Shown: positions 61,963 through 64,000 of the stretch, piece by piece | Position numbering within the stretch: position 1 is the stretch's first letter | Layout of the letters: each line of letters opens with the position of its first letter | NCBI GenBank assembly: GCA_018136815.1 | Contig: CM030937.1 | Span: 5,536,632-5,600,631 of the forward strand | Reading direction: 5' to 3' | DNA: 64,000 bases | DNA from: Isochrysis galbana | Lineage: Eukaryota > Haptophyta > Isochrysidales > Isochrysidaceae | Position numbers and translations under genes: made by a program | The notes under the pieces: generated by a model | Databases searched by the model: none | The model's input: the letters and a program-made list of their open reading frames with translations, nothing else | Told to the model about the DNA's origin: nothing

Positions 61963-64000
61963 CTACAAGCTGGCCTCGCGCCAACCGTGGACAGCCTTGA
62001 CGCCGTCCGGCCTCCACTCGGGGTCGATGAAGCGGCCCACGCCAACCCGAAAGTCGAGAGATACGCGGGTGCAATTCGACAGGTTGGGTGGCGCATAGTG
62101 GCGGCACATGCAGCCAAAGAAGGCGGCCACCTCGCCCCACTCGACATCCAAGGCGTGGAAGTCGCCTGCGGGGGTCGCCAAAAGTGGGGTGAGGTGCATC
62201 GAGAGAGTTGTCGCGGAGTGGATCGATGCGCACGGGCATGAGGACGAGGTGGCCTCGTTGGGCCGCCGCTGGAGCTACGGAGAGCATAGCGAAGCGCGCA
62301 ATATAAATCTCGCACCTACTCCCGGCGCAGACTCGACGTGCAGGGTCGTCCGCGTTTCGCGGAAGAAGCTCAAGGGCATCCAAAAATTGAGCTCTCCCGG
62401 CTGGTGACCGTACTCGAGGTCGCGATGCAGCGGTCCGTGCTGCTCCGAAGGCCCGGGCTGCACCCTCAGCGTGGGCGGATACTGATAGCGAAAGACAGTC
62501 GGCTGGTCGTCGTCTACGCCGGAGAGCTGTGCGCGCAAGTATGGCAGGATGACTCGCCGGATCAGCCGTTCATACACACCCAGGAGGGCATCGCACCGGC
62601 CAACCGCACGGTACAGCGCCTGCCTCGCCTTGAATTTGAGGAAAACGTCGCCGTCTGGTCTGAAGTCCTCCAGCGCGTATGGCCGCACTTCGCCGAACCT
62701 ACCGATCCCGGTGTACGGCTGTGCCAGCATGGCGGCAACTGCGCCACGCAAGTCGTGCTCGACGGTGGAGAAGCGGAGCTTCACCTCTCGTCGCAAGCTC
62801 GGCGGCAGCTGCCGTACGCGTGCCAGGCGCGCCGGAACAGGCTGCACGTCGTGCTGGGAGCTCTTTGACACGTCTCCCCCCGCAACCCCGGCCCTAATGG
62901 GAGATGAGCGCTCGCCGTCTAGCTCCGCGGCCGAAACGCTTCCGCAAGAGGCGAGAGCTCGACGGATCAGCATAAGCGACACGTCTGGAGGATCCGATTG
63001 CGTGAGCGCTAGAGGCACGGAGCTGTGCTCGCGAAAAACCGCAAGCGCGGCGCCGGCGCATGGAGCGTCATCCGGCCCGCCCGAGGCGAAGTACCTGCGC
63101 GCCACCGCCTCGCAGTGCCGCTTCCCTTGGAGGTGCGCCTGCATGCGCAACGGCGAGCTGAGCGTCTCGAGACATATTGCGCAACGCCGCAGCCCGGCAG
63201 GTGGCTCCTCATCAGCTGCGACGGCGCGCAGTGCGCTCACCCACTCGCTTAGGTGTCGAGGCGCACGCTTCAATGCAGCCGGCAGCGTGCTCGCATCATT
63301 CTGCGTCTCCTGCACCACAAAGTCGATGAGGGGCTCGAGCATGCCTTGGGCGCGCGCCGATGTTGCGCCAAGCTCGGCACAGCCACGGCTCATCCTCTCC
63401 GTGCCGCAGTTGCATAGGCCTCGCTCAACCACCGCGGTGGCAGCCTCGCGCAGGAAGAGCGCACACGCCTCTAGCGTTGCGAGGCGGCCACGACCACAAC
63501 CGGCCCTCATGGCCTCGATGTAGCTCGACTCGTGCGTGGCCACGCTGCCAGCGTCAAGAGCCACGTACCGCAGTCTTCCCTCAGGGGCGCGGCTCGTGAG
63601 CATGCGCACGAGAGCACGCGCCTGTTCCCACGAACCGTCCGGGACAAGCACGGTGAGGTGTGGCGAGTCGTCGGGCGACGCAGCGCTCGCATGCTCACGT
63701 GCTCCCCCGTTGGTCTGCGAGGCCGTTGCCCATGCGCTGGTTGCTGCATCACGCAGCGTGGTCGAATCTGAAGTGGCCATATCGCTGAGCCTCTCGCCTG
63801 CGCGAGCCTCACCGCACAGGATGCGTTCGTCGTCAGCACTGCCACGACAGCGAGCTCCGTCCGCAAGCGCCATCGCTTGAGCCACGCTGAGGGCCCTGCC
63901 ATCTGGCCGCGGAAAGAGAAGGCACGTCGGGCCATTACAGCGGAGTACCTCCTCGAGCCGCTGGGCATGAGTGCCGGCGCCCACGATCAGGAGCTCGCAG
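61963..64000 (-). CDS. DTW-domain / U1-type zinc finger / 2OG-Fe(II) oxygenase fusion (5' end off window)
   Basis: Exons 64,000-62,316 (open to the edge) and 62,165-61,963; the intron GTGCG...CCGCAG (150 nt) rejoins SAPGVG|DFHALDVEWGE. The N-terminal part matches DTW-domain proteins (tRNA-uridine aminocarboxypropyltransferase family): LTVLVPDGSWEQARALVRML, THESSYIEAMRAG, RLATLEACALFL. Next, a C2H2 finger CAICLETLSSPLRMQAHLQG-KRHC of the U1/matrin type. The C-terminal ~220 residues resemble the StrG-like Fe/2-oxoglutarate oxygenases: TLRVQPGPSEQHGPLHRDLE, YGHQPGELNFWMPL, CRHYAPPN, TRVSLDFRV, giving the H-x-D...H metal triad and the Arg for 2OG. A link to tRNA acp3U modification is likely for the first domain; the role of the oxygenase is inferred only. 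The start lies beyond 64,000. Confidence 0.85.

Overview
This 64-kb window is nuclear DNA from a eukaryote, most likely a unicellular alga. The evidence is GC-rich protein genes with GT-AG introns (often starting GTGAG), a bacterial/organellar-type isoleucyl-tRNA synthetase with a long basic leader, a first exon resembling a plastid-targeting presequence, a giant Ser-Pro-rich wall-type protein, and many degenerate retroelements. A haptophyte-like or other secondary-plastid alga would fit, but I cannot fix the lineage from sequence alone.

Layout. 1-5.9 kb: a repeat followed by a decayed chromodomain Ty3/gypsy element (minus). 6-7 kb: a small inverted-repeat transposon and a retroelement 3' end. 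7.07-9.31 kb: a CobW/COG0523 GTPase gene (plus). 9.3-11.2 kb: minisatellites. 11.6-15.2 kb: two-exon IleRS (minus). 16.2-17.5 kb: nested retroelements with a 19-nt target-site duplication. 19.6-20.1 kb: a possible plastid-protein first exon and two perfect hairpins. 22.1-23.5 kb: an unknown two-exon gene. 25.1-27.1 kb: fragments of a hAT transposase and of a viral D5-type primase-helicase beside a 300-nt AT-rich island. 27.6-35.7 kb: a giant membrane protein (signal peptide, SPPPP repeats, ectodomain, one TM, four IQ motifs), broken by frameshifts at G-runs. 36.5-39 kb: a gypsy fragment, a 1.04-kb retroelement with a 16-nt duplication, and a satellite. 40.1-41.0 kb: a small secreted or membrane protein. 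41.1-44.7 kb: a LINE lacking its 3' half. 44.8-45.7 kb: a 5S rRNA gene between ~150-nt inverted repeats. 46-47.5 kb: an ORF1-only retroelement inserted in a repeat whose empty copy lies at 61.2 kb. 48-50.1 kb: two divergent hypothetical genes. 50.7-52.5 kb: a long retroelement copy. 54.9-56.2 kb: an internally deleted LINE. 56.8-58.9 kb: five-exon IMP dehydrogenase (minus). 59-61.5 kb: low-complexity DNA and repeats. 62-64 kb: a DTW-domain/zinc-finger/2-oxoglutarate-oxygenase fusion running off the right edge.

The housekeeping genes (IleRS, IMPDH, CobW-type, DTW-type, 5S) are unlinked in function and sit as islands among mobile DNA. Three features stand out. First, several otherwise different retroelements begin with a short hairpin with a 4-nt loop at or within a few nt of the 5' end; the stem shows compensatory changes and lies just upstream of an ATG, encoding Met-Glu-Arg-Ala in four copies. 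Second, a tRNA aminocarboxypropyl-transferase-like domain is fused to a 2OG-oxygenase. Third, a single giant protein appears to join a hydroxyproline-type wall rod to a cytoplasmic calmodulin-binding tail.
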